A stretch of DNA of 64,000 nt from Cordilura impudica (GCA_963682025.1 OY821518.1:304891429-304955428); one strand, 5' to 3'. Positions 11,835-24,076 are shown, counted from the first letter of the stretch. The notes: generated by a model not told the origin, from the letters alone. Made by a program: numbers and translations.

Positions 11835-12079
11835 TTTTTTTTTTAATTTCAGAAAAAGTTGATTTTTTTTGTTATTTTTTACCACAACCCTACCGTTTAA
11901 TATTAGGGTGTTCTGAAACAATAAAGTATATTTGTATTCTAATTTGGGTCCAGGGATAAGCGGGTGACAAAGACCATTTGGCTGGTTTTGGCAGCGACAA
12001 ACCAAAGGCTCTGGTGGGAATCGAACCCATGACCCTCGCATGATAAGCGAGTACGCTACCTACTTACCTACCGGGGCGC
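11835..12079 (-). repeat. tRNA-derived SINE
   Basis: Read on the minus strand, the first 71 or so bases fold like a tRNA. They contain an A-box TAGGTAAGTAGG, an anticodon-type stem CTCGC/GCGAG and a perfect B-box GGTTCGATTCC (12017-12027). The acceptor stem has mismatches. An unrelated body follows, and the copy ends in a ten-base A-run at 11835-11845. Similar AACT(T)CAACT sequences on both sides may be a target duplication. RNA polymerase III promoters inside a tRNA-like head are the defining SINE feature. Confidence 0.65.
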
Positions 12080-12089
12080 TTATATTTTA

Positions 12090-12723
12090 ACTTCAACTTT
12101 AGTGGGATACAAATTTTAGGGAACAAAAGAGAACAAGAAACGTAGACCATACAGAAAAAGGTGAGAGTGTCCCCTTTAACCCTATGTGTAAAACACTTAG
12201 GGTCACTTTTTCACTTTTTTAATTTTATTGAAATTGCTCAAAAAAATATCAAATTATGGTAATTAAATTAATTATACAATGGTGTGTTAAATTTTTGCTT
12301 TAGGTATTTTATAGTTTATAATAGTCATTATTTGTCCTATTACCAGTAATGATATCTGCTTACAAAATACACCACCCTGTGTGATATATTTGTAAGTAAG
12401 AATGTCAATACACAGAGGATGTATTTTATTTGTAACATGGGTTTTTTATTATTATACCTTTTTATACCTTTTTATTTTATCTAACGATGCACTAATGCAA
12501 GTAGTAAAGAAAACACACAGGTTATTCATTTGTATAGTGGGTTTTTTATATATCATTTTAGGTATTAATGCACTAATGCCATTTTCATACCTTTTTAGTT
12601 TACCTAGGAACATAGTATGATGGCTTATAAAAAGGCTTATAAGAAAGTGACATTTGAATACAAACTCAATTGCTATAATATATTTCAGTAATAACAGCCA
12701 CAAGTAAAAATATTCAGAAAAAT
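12090..12723. other. AT-rich intergenic DNA
   Basis: No gene. Related phrases such as GGTTTTTTAT, ACCTTTTTA and CACTAATGC recur at 12435-12600, which suggests a small internal duplication. Confidence 0.4.
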
Positions 12724-14150
12724 ATGGAGAGCTTCAGTTATAAAGAACTGGCCGAAGAGAATTTTAGGAACAAAAACCAGGAAGATGTTCTTAGTTACGT
12801 TAAAATAAAATTAAACTTAAATTCGTTTAGCACCAAAACACAAGAGCAATTATCTAATTTCGTCAAAGCACTAAAAAACGCTACAAATAAGTAAGCTACA
12901 ATAAAAAAAAAAGCGCAACTGGTTACAAGGCCAACTTACTGTCATTGTACAACTGCAGCGAAAGACCTAAGAGGCGAAAACTTAAAGATGTTAACGATGA
13001 ACTTGTATGTATAAATACAAAAGAATCTTTCCTACATTAATTACGATCACAGAAACAATTGACAACAGTGGATATCATTGAAAAAGTTGTTAAAGCTATT
13101 CCAGTGAAAACAAACGGATTCTTAAAAGTATACCAACTCGAGCGATGCACAACAGTTCACAAATGAGGAGGCATTAGCATTATTTCTGGATTTGAAATTA
13201 ACAAAACAGCAATATATTCAGCTCAGATTGCGTGCGATTGAAAAAGCCTCAAATATGTATCCAGCCCCGATGCTAAAATGGACTGCCATCAAAGGACACT
13301 ATCACTATCACACCAATTTCGGCAGAGGTACAATTACAACATCTACTATATCACACAGCCAAACGCTTGCTACAATCAATAAAAGGAAATGAGTTAAAGA
13401 AATATGGAAACAAAAAGTTAATTCTTTTTTGTAAATGGGGACAAGAACAGATATGTTCATGTTATCATTTGTACCATTGTGATTGAAAAAGATTTTGGAA
13501 GATTCAGAGCCTTATACTAGTATAGCGCAAACAAAAGATATTTGGAAAAATGAGACACCATCTTCTACGAAATACTGCAGGCCAATCAAATTTGAATTCA
13601 AACAAGAAACTCATGATGCCATTAACAAAGAAGTTACTGATATCATGGCCCAAATTGCAATAATACAGCCTTTACAATTACAGTTAGATGGACAGCAAAT
13701 TGAAGTCAGCTACCAATTAATGCAGACAATTATAGACGGAAACGTAGGCCAGGCTTTGACTAATACTAAGGCTGCATCCAGCTGCATTATAAGCCAAGCA
13801 ACATCAAGTCAATTAAACAAAGTCCCGACAAAGTCATAAGATAATACAGATGCATATGAATTTGGATTATCACCACTACATGTTAAAATATGACTTATGG
13901 AACACATACTAAAAATCAGTTATGATTTGGATTTCGGGCATTTAGGATCAATAAGAAACAACGAAACCAACAAAAAGTTAAGAAATTAAAAAAAAAAAAC
14001 ATGTTAAAGATGAATATCGCAATTTTGGATTGATTGTAGATCAGCCAAAACAAGGGTCAGGCAATACAAATGATGGCAATACCGCAAGAATATTTTTTCC
14101 AGATCCAGCATCTGAAATAACAGGAGTGGATAAACCTTATTTTCAGATTT
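12724..14150 (+). pseudogene. decayed transposase-like ORF of a repeated insect family
   Basis: Coding fragments line up in order but in different frames: MESFSYKELAEENF at 12724, ATGYKANLLSLYNCSERPKR near 12915, EEALALFLDLKLTKQQYIQL near 13170, SSTKYCRPIKFEF near 13560, GLSPLHVKI near 13870 and GNTNDGN near 14060. I recognise the STRYCRPIRF and GNTNDGNTARRFF signatures from a multi-copy ORF family in invertebrate genomes that behaves like a DNA-transposon protein. I cannot assign a superfamily. AA-GTAAGC at about 12889 could be a splice donor. Stops and frameshifts make this copy non-functional. Confidence 0.6.
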
Positions 14151-15010
14151 AAAATAATCCTAGAAGTACATGTAATTATTGTTAAAATCCAAATATGACA
14201 CTTTTTAAAAAATAAAAAAATAAAAACCCATATTTCACGCTAAAAGTTAAAAAAATGAGAAGTTAACTTTGACCTAGAATTTCTTAAAAAGTACTCTATC
14301 AATTTTAATGAAATTAAAACAAACTAAAGATTAACAAATAACTACCGACTAGGAAAAGAACTACTAAAATATTTTGATCGGTTCAAAAGTTACAGAAATT
14401 TGGCCAATGAAAAACAATTTTCAGCCACTTCAAACTGTATGTGTGTTCATATATTATAGAAAACTCAATTTTTTGAAAGCAATTTTCACTTTTTGCCTAT
14501 GTTTGACTTTCATATTAGCTAGAAAAAACAAAAATCGAGAAATAGCTGTTACTTTCTGCTCTAAAAAATAAAAAAAAATATATAAATTTTAATGATTGAG
14601 TTAGAACTAAATCAGGCGAACATATCTTTTTACTTTACTGTAGAACATTTCCAAAAATTGATCTATATTCTGTATGACAGGTTATACAGCTTTTTCGTGT
14701 CGAGTCGTCAACCCTCATCATTATTTCATTGCAAGTAAATTTGTTTGAAAGAAGAATAAAATGATTCTGGAGCCAATCAATTATTTTATTAAGTGATTTT
14801 AACCAATATATTCGAGGAGTTTTTGAAATCAGAAATTTATGAAAATATTTATCAAATTGTCAATAGCTTCACTGTTAAAAACCAACGTACTTATCACCAC
14901 GATAAGTTGTCATAAAGTTAACGTATGCGTAAAAGCGGTATTTAAGAAAAAAAAATTATTTTTAGTAAATATAACGGTAATATCAATTTGTTTATTAGGG
15001 AGTATTAACA
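14151..15010. other. AT-rich DNA with one inverted-repeat arm
   Basis: A stretch at about 14590-14685 (TTGATCTATATTCTG...GACAGGTTATAC) is found again in inverted orientation at 19110-19240. It may be an untranslated or terminal part of the 12.7-14.1 kb element. Otherwise no gene is visible. The 65- and 87-residue ORFs here are not convincing. Confidence 0.4.
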
Positions 15011-15665
15011 CATGCATCATGGATCAATTAGTATTAAAAATGTCTCCTACCGAATTAGATTTACTTCAAACTGATTTGCAAAGACTGAAAAATTCGCCAT
15101 AAATTAAAAGCTGAAACTGTAGGCCTCAGAACAAAACCTTTCCGGGAGTTGGAAAACAAATATCAATATCATAAAAATACTGTTAAGATATATCTGGAAT
15201 CCATGGGATTTCAAAAAAACAAAAAACGGCACCAGCAACATCTGAGAGAGAAGAATATTTATTAAATCCAGCCCACGCCTACTTTTTCAAAATTGTTTCT
15301 CTGAGTACAAGTATGTGATGGATGATGAGTCGCGCTTTACAGTGGAAGGCAAACAAAAATAATACTTTTAGCCTTCTGAACATATATTGTGGTTGAGCAT
15401 TGGTGAGCGTGGTGTCATTAAACCAATATTTATCAGTGGCGGATTTGGTATATATGTAAAAGTTTATAACGAAAAGTGTATTCCAGGACTTGAAAGATTC
15501 ATTAAAAAAGTGCCATGAAATTCAAAAAATTGTTTTATGGCCAGACTTAGCTTTGTCCCATTATGCCAAAGCTAACTTGGAAATTTTAAATTGCAGAAAA
15601 GTCAAAGTTGTACCGAATGATAACGCCCACCAAACGTTCGCCAACTTAGGGGTAAACTAAAATAT
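15011..15665 (+). pseudogene. Tc1/mariner-superfamily transposase relic
   Basis: Pieces in order: MDQLVLKMSPTELDLL (15019), FRELENKYQYHKNTVKIYLE (helix-turn-helix region, near 15150), KYVMDDESRFTVEG with the first catalytic Asp (near 15310), IGERGVIKPIFISGGF, then IVLWPDLALSHYAKANLEIL with the second catalytic Asp (near 15535). The third acidic residue is not seen. Stops and frameshifts separate the pieces. A second relic of the same family is at 37140-37480. Confidence 0.75.
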
Positions 15666-15796
15666 CAGAGTGATATGATACCAAGTAAACAATTTCAGAA
15701 AGTAAAAGACGACCTAAAAACCATAGATACAAAACGAATTCAGAGAACCAAAAAAAGAAATAAAAATTCGGAAGTCAAACCGCTATGGGATCATCA

Positions 15797-16440
15797 TTAT
15801 TTAAACTCTTTCTTTTAACTCAAACTCTCTGTTTGTCTGCCATGGGTGGACCCCATGCCCTCTTATCCAATTGATCTGAAACTTGGCCTATAGTCTTGTC
15901 GTGACTACAGATTAATTTTGGGGTAGTCACGCACAGTACCGCATGGTCACGCACAGTCTTGGAGTGTTCTAAATGTCATTTCCCCTCACCCGATCGATCC
16001 CAAACTTGGTCCATACACTTGCTGTGAAAAAAGATTAACTTTGACTTAGTCACGCCCAGTCACGGAGAAATTAAAACCCCACTTCCCTCATCCGATGGAT
16101 CTGAAACACACAGTCACGCACAGTCACGGAGTGATCTAAGTGTCCTTTACCCTCATCCGCCCGATCTGAAACTTGGTTCATACACTTTCTGTAAAGAAAG
16201 ATCAACTTCGACATAGTCCCGCGCAGTCACGCGTAGTCACGTACAGTCACGAAGTGATTTAAAACCCATTTTCCCTTACCCGATCAATGTAAAACTTGGT
16301 CGATAGACTTGCTGTGAAAAAAGATTAACTTTGACATAGTCACGCACAGTCACGGAGAAACTAAAACCCCACTTCCCTCATCCGATGGATCTGAAATACA
16401 CAGTCACGCACAGTCACGGAGATATTTATTTTTTTTCTTT
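15797..16440 (-). repeat. tandem-monomer interspersed element, copy T1
   Basis: It consists of units containing GTCACGCACAGTCACGGAG, TTAACTTTGAC and CCGATCGAT blocks. Two near-identical blocks of about 113 bp start near 16018 and 16308, giving a 290-bp higher-order period. The outer left edge carries AAACTCTTTCTTTTAACTC and TCTGTTTGTCTGCC. The GACAGACAGA tract plus central tandem repeats recalls DINE elements with internal satellites (DINE-TR type). That assignment is inference. Confidence 0.65.
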
Positions 16441-16479
16441 GTAAATTTGGTCTAATCTTGTATCTAATAAAAAATTTAA

Positions 16480-16735
16480 TTTCAGATTTTAACAGCGTGA
16501 CTGTGTGTGATTATCTTAAAATTAATCTTTGGTCGATCGGATAAGGGGAAATGAGTTTTAAATCACACCGTTACTGTGCGTGACTATGCGTGACTGTGCG
16601 CGACTGTACCAAAATTAATCTATAGTCAGAACAAGACTATAGGCCAAGTTTCAGATCAATTGTATGAGGGGGATTGGGGTTGCCCCATGGCAGACAGACA
16701 GAGAGTATGACTTAAAAGAAAGAGTTTAATAAAGA
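16480..16735 (+). repeat. tandem-monomer interspersed element, copy T2
   Basis: This has the same monomers as T1 but in opposite orientation (GTGACTGTGCGTGAC...). It ends in CAGACAGACAGAGAG and AAAGAAAGAGTTTAA, the mirror of T1's left edge. T1 and T2 together form an inverted pair around 16440-16480. Confidence 0.65.
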
Positions 16736-17028
16736 ACAATCTATTATATTAATAGGCAAGGCGATTTCTTGTTACAGATATATTGTTCTACCATTTTATC
16801 CCGATTTTGAGCAAGCGTATATTATTTGAAAGGTATTTCTTTTTAGTAAATTGCATTTAAAGTTGCTACTAACACATACATAAAATTATACATATGCTAT
16901 GTATGTGTTTATTAAATTTGTTAATGTGTTTGTTAACGAGTTTGTTTTCTTCATTCACAGTAATAATAAATCACAAAAGTGTTGGTTTGTAAATTGGCTA
17001 AGTTGAAAAATAAAGTTGCATAGAAATT

Positions 17029-17082
17029 GCGCTCGAATTTCGAGCGCTGGAATCTGCTAGTAATAATAATAATAATAATAAT
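17029..17082. repeat. 19-bp perfect palindrome and AAT microsatellite
   Basis: GCGCTCGAATTTCGAGCGC (17029-17047) has 9-bp arms around a single T and is GC-rich in AT-rich surroundings. An (AAT)n run of about 24 bp follows at 17059-17082. The function is unknown. Confidence 0.7.
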
Positions 17083-17083
17083 A

Positions 17084-19109
17084 GGCCCTGAATATATTAT
17101 GTTATTCGAAACATTGATAACAAAAGGTGGAAAATGACATTTTTTTTTTAGTTTCATTCGATTTTCTGCCGTATTTGCTGAAGAATAAAATAAGAAATCA
17201 ACAATGTTTCTTGAGTTATAGTTGAAAAACTAAACAAATAAATATCAAGATAAAAGGTCGTAAAAAAGTCTGATCTGAGAATATCAAACCCTTTTAAAGT
17301 ATTATTATACTAGCCTAGTACTTTAACCTTGACTTCGAATTTCTCACCCTCCAGAATGACTGTTGTACTACGTTATTAAAAGATATTGCTGACAGTTTTA
17401 ATCAGATAACGACGAGTGTGTACATGTGTACATAAAGAAAACATATTCATTGTATCTACCGAATTTATTGCCAAACAAACTGAAACCGAATGTTGTCTTG
17501 ATTACGATTACAATTTTATTTGTCTTAACAGTTAATATTATATCACAATGGACAATAATTAGCTGCTATTGCATTTCTGTTGATACCCTCGAAAATACAA
17601 TTGTAAAACTTGAGAACAATTCGGTTGGCGATTTTTTTAGTGTGTGTATAAATTTGCTATTGTTTAGGATTATTTTGTTATTGGTTAATAAGACATTTAC
17701 ATCCTGTTTTGAGCCTTTCTACTTATGTTTTGTATTTTCCATTAAGTAGAGTAGAAAAACTCCAATAAATAGCAAAGAAATCCAATAAAAATCGCATTAG
17801 CCGCAATTCATTGGGTACTTGTTAAGGCTTAGTGCCGTCACTAACCATTAATCCATTAAAGGTGTGAATATAGTATACATAGTGAGGCATTAAGACACGA
17901 AACTGTTTAAACGTAAGTGTGTCTCTGTACTACGACAAACAAGATGTGCATCTTATCTACTTAAACTTATTGGCATTTCATTTATTTTTTTTTTGTCCTT
18001 TGTTTTTTGTGATATTAACGTGAAGATAAAATGAAAATGTTCGAATTGTTGTACTCGTAGCACATAACTATAGAAGAATAAATGGAACTTTACAAACGGA
18101 AGTTATAAAAGTAACTGCGAAACGCATTTCATGTTGTTGGCTTCCAATGATATGGCTAAAAGGAGGAGGTGTTGAAAGGTGATTGGTATTAAATTATAGT
18201 GCTGAAAAGCAGGAATGAATAAATAAGCATAAATATCCTGCTTAACCGCATAATGCTTTTACAACCATTTCCTGGTAACCAACGGAGGATTGATAAGAAA
18301 TAAGAACATTTTCGGGTAAGTATTGACAAATTCTTTAGAAGTTAAAATATTTTGAATGAAATGAATTTTGTTCCTTTTCTTTTTTGAATAAGAACGAAAT
18401 TTCAAATGACTATTGTGTTCTTGAATATTGAAAAAATTTTAAAGTATCATATAAATTTATTATTTAATTATTGGCACACTAAAAATTATGCGTTTAATAC
18501 GAGTATGATTCCAACACTAGAGATGACAATTTAAAATATCTGATAAGATTATGTTTTAAAGATAGCATTAATTCCGCGGTCTGTATTTATTTTTTGTTTT
18601 TTAATATTCTACAGATTGTGGATTAGTGGAATACTACCATCATGAATGGTATGTAAAGTTTAAATATTTCATGCGATCAAAAGTAACTACAATGAAAACT
18701 GTCCACCCTTGATAAAATTTCATATTTTGTTAAAAAATGGTGAATGAAAAAAAAAATATTTTTTTAATGTAGTATATTTATGATTTAAAGTTGCTTTCAA
18801 ATTAAAAAAAAAACATTTATTTATAACGTTTTTAACAATTTATTAAGTGCAATGAACGAGTTCAATCGATTACTAATAAAGTCCACTAACTTTTGTATAA
18901 TTTTTTCTAATCTAAGCTTTTCATGAATTTGCCATTACGTATGTTTAGCTTTGTTGTCCTGGTAAAAGTGAAAATAGCCCTTTGACCAAGTGTCTCAGTT
19001 TCTAAATTTTAATTCATGATTCCGTCCACATTATGGAACTGCGTTACTCTGCAGTGTGATAGTATAGAAAATAAGTTTGACTAACTCTGTAATTTTGGTT
19101 GAAATAAAA
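17084..19109. other. AT-rich intergenic DNA
   Basis: No recognisable gene or transposon in about 2 kb. The 107-residue hydrophobic ORF at 17426-17749 has no domain signature. Confidence 0.5.
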
Positions 19110-19240
19110 GCGATGGAGCTTATTTCGTATAACCTGTCCTGCAAAATATAGATCAATTCTTGAAACAAATTTGCCAATGTTTTTTACTTTATTTAAAGTA
19201 AAAACATGTGATCTTGAGCCTGATGAATTCCTAACTCAAC
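19110..19240 (-). repeat. inverted partner of the 14.6-kb repeat
   Basis: The reverse complement contains GAATTGATCTATATTTTGCA, GACAGGTTATAC and TTGAGTTAG in the same layout as 14590-14685. It is therefore a second, diverged copy of that dispersed sequence, 4.5 kb away. Confidence 0.55.
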
Positions 19241-19399
19241 TATTTCGTTTAATGAAACGTTTGCGATGAACTGACAATGGATTCACAAATCAGAAAAACT
19301 AACCACAATTACCAAAAATTTACTTTTTCGGAAACACTTTAATATTTTCTTAACACTTTTACAATATAATTACAATTTAACTGAGTAAAGTTTTCCCTA

Positions 19400-20665
19400 C
19401 TGGGTAATTCCATGCAAAGGCCAACCTTAGTGCCAATTTAAAAATTTAAATTAAAATAATTTTTACTGATACCATATCAAAGAACAGAGTATGAGAAAAT
19501 ATATTAAAATAGGTTGTTTGATGTATTTTTGAAAATTTTTTATAATCCCTATTTTCCCAATAAGAAAGGAAAAGTGTCAAGTCTGTCACATTACAAAATA
19601 CTTCTTTTTACTACAATTTATTTTAGAATTCATGCTTTTTTATATGCTTAATTAATAAACAACCTCTTATAAGGTGCATTGTATAATTATAAGTTCAGTG
19701 GTATTTTTCAAATGTTCTGAAAATAAATTGACAAAGCCTAAAACTCTCTATAGGGAGAATAATGTATGTACGCCTAGCAATAAAAAAAAACAACAATGTC
19801 ACTCATTTCAGTTAACTGAATTACTATTATAATAAAAAATATAATTTACACTTTTTTCATTATTATAAGGGCAGTTGGCAAATTTCGTTTGGATTGCACT
19901 GATCGTACGTAAAATTATCAATTACTGATCATTGTTGATTATTTTGTTATAAAAATGCCAAAAGGTGCAATTCTATCAGTTTTTAATTCAATTCAACACG
20001 GTTCCTGAGCTAATTCGAGCCATAAGAATGGAGTGGACTAAAATTGAACTACATATTATTCAAATTTTAGTTTTAAGTATGGAAAAAAGTATATCTGACC
20101 TGGTACACGAAAGAGGAAAATTTATTGGATAATTTTATAAAAATTAAGAATTGGCTTATTTTGTCAAATAAATAAAAAAGAGTAAAAAATTGATTTGACC
20201 TTATAATAATAAAACAAGTGTAAATTGTATTTGTTATTATAATGGTAGCTGAAACGAGTGGCATTGTTGTTTTTTTTATTGCTAAGCGTAGATATTCTCC
20301 CTATAGAAAGTTTTAGGTTTTGTCTATTTATTTGAAAAATAAAATTGACCTTATAATTATGAAATGCACCTTATTAAGTACAAACAACTGTTTTTTATTT
20401 GTCATCCCAATAACTTCAAAGCTTTTATGTGTTTTACAAACATCTTCTAAAATGATGTCTGTTTTTTGTCATGTCTGTCACGACCTTTTTTGTGCCCCCA
20501 GATATTAAAAACAATAATATTTTCTCACTTTTACTAATGGTAAACATATTGGTCGGGTCATTCTACATAATTTTGTATATTTTTATGAAAAATAAAAAAC
20601 TTTTACTGTATAATAATTGATTAGAAGGATCACTAAATGCTAATTCTGTCACTATGGAAATAACA
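19400..20665. mobile_element. Tc1-like element, internally deleted, long inverted repeats
   Basis: 19570-19890 and 20170-20490 are long inverted repeats. Examples are CTATAGGGAGAAT, GCAATAAAAAAAACAACAAT and TTATTATAAGG in both arms. Weaker similarity carries the arms out to roughly 19400 and 20665. The central 280 bp holds the start (MPKGAILSVFNS, near 19954) fused to a C-terminal tail (MEWTKIELHIIQ, LVLSMEKSISDL, RGKFIG) like that of Tc1-type transposases. The catalytic core is deleted. Long arms are known in Minos and S elements. The exact ends are uncertain. Confidence 0.6.
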
Positions 20666-22236
20666 TACTATGTTACCGATTGGCTTCATACACAATTTGA
20701 AAATAAGCAGTGCAACAATTTTTACACACATAACGGGCGCTTAGTTTTTTCTAAATTTTCCAATTTTTCAGGATACTCTTCTATTTTTTCTTTCCCTGTA
20801 AACCCATTTCTAACATTTAAAAAAACCAAAAATTATACTGATATCAAGTTTAAATGAAACTTATAAACAAATGAAAATTTGTGCAAGTTTAACTTTATAA
20901 CAAGAAAGTGGGCGTGTCTTTGGATTTTTTTATATCCAAAGAATTAGAGTAAATATGGCAAATAGGATCGTTAGATATGCCGGAAAAAGAATGCGTAGAA
21001 GTGGACGCGTATAATTTTTCCTTCCCGAAAAAACTTATTCGGACTCTTATAAACATTAAGAAAAAATATGCCAAATCGGTCCAGCACTTCTCAAATAATG
21101 GGCTTAGCAACGGACAGCATTTCATTTTGTATTTACATACATTTGACTTCCCTCCCATATTTAACCCAACAACCGAGCTATAAATTCCAAATTTGGATTC
21201 ATCAATCACGCATAACGTATTTTCAAACTTAAGATTTTGGCCTACACCAATCTAAGTATTCTGCTTCAATCACTTATGAAGTGTACTTCATATCAGTTAT
21301 CATTGATTTTAACCAGCATTTCGCAAGACTTTCGAACGCTCATGCACTTAGTCGTAGTTTATTTATTGGTTTGGAGAAATCTCTTTTGAAAATATTTTTA
21401 GAAACTAATTGTTGAGGCTGTATTTATAATTAGTTTTTAAACTTTAAATACATTAATGACACAATTTCTGCTATTTAAAATATTATATTCTTTTAAAGGA
21501 AGGTCATTTTCACAAATTTTTTTTCTTTGTAGACGTTAAACAAATTTTGTAAATTCTTAAAAAAATTAAAATTTCAAAGTAGTTTTTCATTTAACTTTTA
21601 TATAACAGAATTTCCACACAGACACTTGCTGCTGTTCTTAACACTCTCTTGCGTGCACACAAAAAATAAAATCCCCTTAACATTACAACTTTAGAAAGAT
21701 TTTTTTATTTTAAAATTTTTTTTCTAGTTTTCTTCAAACATGGTTTGATGTACCGTTCTTGTTGTTGTTGTTGTTTTGATTTGATAATAAAATTCTGACC
21801 ATTACATTTAAGTTACCCGTAGCAAGAAGGCAAGCAGTCAATAAAGTTTACTAACCCTGTTAACAAAAGAAGTCCCAACTCAATCGAATTTCCTGAATCA
21901 ATTTGTTAGCAAATCATTTTATAAAAACGCAAAATTATATTAAAGAAAAAAAGATTGTATAAGAAAAATTATCATAGGAAAAGTGTAAGTAGTATTTTCA
22001 TAAAAGTTTTGATTTTATTTAAAATAGACATATTTAGCAGAGTTTAAAATGTACCACAACAGAAATGTACGATAAAATTTTTTAATTCGAATTTTGATCT
22101 TACCTTATTAATAATTTAATGAGACTTTTTAAGTTTGAAATTCTGTTAAATAATGTTTCTTATATTTAAACTTTTCATTACAATAAAATTCTAGAAGAAA
22201 ACGAATTTCCCCTTTTCAAATTTTGTATCAAATATA
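20666..22236. other. AT-rich intergenic DNA
   Basis: No gene. The stretch at about 20900-21190 starts AAAGTGGGCGTGTC and contains CCAAATCGGTCCAGC, phrases seen in fly interspersed repeats. The ORFs on both strands there are not convincing. A (GTT)n run is at about 21757. Confidence 0.4.
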
Positions 22237-23667
22237 CAGTGGGTGACAATACATTGGAAACATTAACATACAAAGTCTAAATTTATTTTATTTTTTGCGA
22301 AATCCATCTTTGGTGTGTTCTTTATCGAAAGATAACTAATTTTTTACGAAAAATACAATCTAAAGAAAGGAAAAAATGGAAAAACGAAAAAACGAAAAAA
22401 GGCATTTTTTTAGTCATGACAAAACAATGGAAACTTTTAAAATTCTATAAAAGAGAAGAAAATGAATTAAATCTTAACCGTTATTAAAATATCTAGAGTT
22501 ACTAACGTATTCTTTTAACTGGTTTTTAAATACAATTATACTTGTCATTGTTTAATCTTATAAATAATTATTATAATTTAATGGCAAGAATAGAGTTTTA
22601 AAAACCCGATTAATAGATGATTTTACTGTTGGTCGAAGCAACCGAAAATTTGTGAGAAATGTTCTATGAATAAATTCATAATTTCAAAAATTATTAAAAA
22701 ATATCGTGACGATTGAACATTTAAACGGCAGACCCCGTAAAACGAGTCAAAGACAATATAAATTAATAGTAACAGAGTTTAAAAAGTGTACAAAAATGCT
22801 ACCCAAAGAGGTCATTAACAATTTCAAACTAAAAATATGTGCTCGAACTGTTTTACGACGAGCAATTGAGGCTGATCTTGGTTGTTATCATCCTGTTAAG
22901 AAACCAGTGATATCAGAGAAAAATCGCCTGGCTCTCTTAAATTTTTCTACACAACACATGAACTGGTCGCGAAGGAATTGAAATACTGATAAGATGAACA
23001 AAAGTTTAATTGAAGAGGTTGTGATGGACTACCAAAGACATAAAGTTTGGCGGTGGTAATATTATGCTATGGGGTTACTTCTCAGGCCCATAAATGGGTC
23101 AAATCCATGTAGTAAATTCTACTCTAACTGAAACTGAAATTGGATGCATACAAATTCTAAGTAACGAAATGTATCCATCCTAGTCTGGAAGTTCCAATAT
23201 GATAATGAAAAACACTCCAAAGTTGCAATTGAATGGCTACAATCTAATGTAATTGCCAGCCCACTAACCAGATCTCAGTCCCATATAAAGTCTTTGCGAA
23301 ACTGTAGATCGAAAAATACGGACACGAAATTACACAAACAAGACTGTCACTGATATCAATGGATATCATCAAAAATATAATTGACCCCATGCCTCGGTTG
23401 TGAAGCAGTAATAAAAAATAACCGATACCGAACAAAATATATAGGGAAACCAAATATATAGGGAAAGTCTTCAATTTTTGTAAGTAAAGGTTTCCAATGT
23501 TTTGCCAACGGCATAAGTTAAGCTATTTTATTTTTTCCTATTTTAAAACATACAAAGTTTTAAATTTATATGTGTTTTTAATTTTATGATCCAATTTATT
23601 GGTATTGACAATTCAAATCGTCAAAAACATACTTTGTTAAAAGTTTCTATTGTATTGGCACTCACTA
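22237..23667 (+). mobile_element. Tc1-like transposon, decayed
   Basis: The left end CAGTGGGTGACAATACATTG follows TA at 22235-22236. The right end, read inward on the minus strand, is (T)AGTGAGTGCCAATACAATAG. The inverted repeats continue through GAAAC and AACAAAGTATG-type sequence. Length is about 1.43 kb, normal for Tc1 elements. The right target TA is blurred by one or two changes. Confidence 0.75.
22690..23450 (+). pseudogene. Tc1-like transposase pseudogene
   Basis: The N-terminal DNA-binding part is readable at 22706-22981: GRPRKTSQRQ, ICARTVLRRAIEADLG, then KKPVISEKNRLALLNFSTQH. After a frameshift come GGNIMLWGYFSG near 23045, a degraded PDLSP-like motif near 23265, and KIRTRNYTNKTVTDINGY near 23310. 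The DD34E spacing cannot be measured because of shifts and stops. The family role is cut-and-paste transposition at TA sites. This copy cannot encode it. Confidence 0.7.
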
Positions 23668-23984
23668 ATTTTTTGCAATAGGTGAAACAACAATATATGA
23701 AGTAGTTGATTTTTTGAATATAGAAAACACCAAATTTTGCTAAATTGCCGCTATGCATATGTAGTTGTTTTTAGACTAATGTAACTTTGAACGCTTTTAG
23801 GAAAAAAAAAGACTTTCTAAAAAAATTTATTATAAAATTATTTTTTCCTATGTATATTGGAATTGTGATTTCCTCAATTGAAAATATATTTTGAGATATA
23901 TTCCTTTTTAGTTGAATTCAATTAAATGGAAACTAAATTTTTTGGTATGACCAATAGTTACATTTAATTCAAATATCTAATGCC
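23668..23984. other. AT-rich intergenic DNA
   Basis: Nothing recognisable beyond AT-rich sequence. Confidence 0.4.
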
Positions 23985-24076
23985 AATGAAAAGCTTCAGA
24001 CATGACTTCAGTACAATATTGAAAATTACATTTAACATCCTTGACACAACTATAATTAAACAGAAAGCTGTCTTAC

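Noticed and set aside
12009..12079. tRNA gene
   Set aside because: A- and B-boxes are good, but the acceptor stem is mismatched and the sequence continues into a SINE body with an A tail.
15797..16440. CRISPR-like or simple satellite array
   Set aside because: Repeats are contiguous diverged monomers without unique spacers, in a eukaryotic context, and have transposon-like edges.
17426..17749. 107-residue hydrophobic ORF as a membrane protein
   Set aside because: Composition follows AT-rich DNA, with no recognisable motif, no upstream context and no relative in the window.
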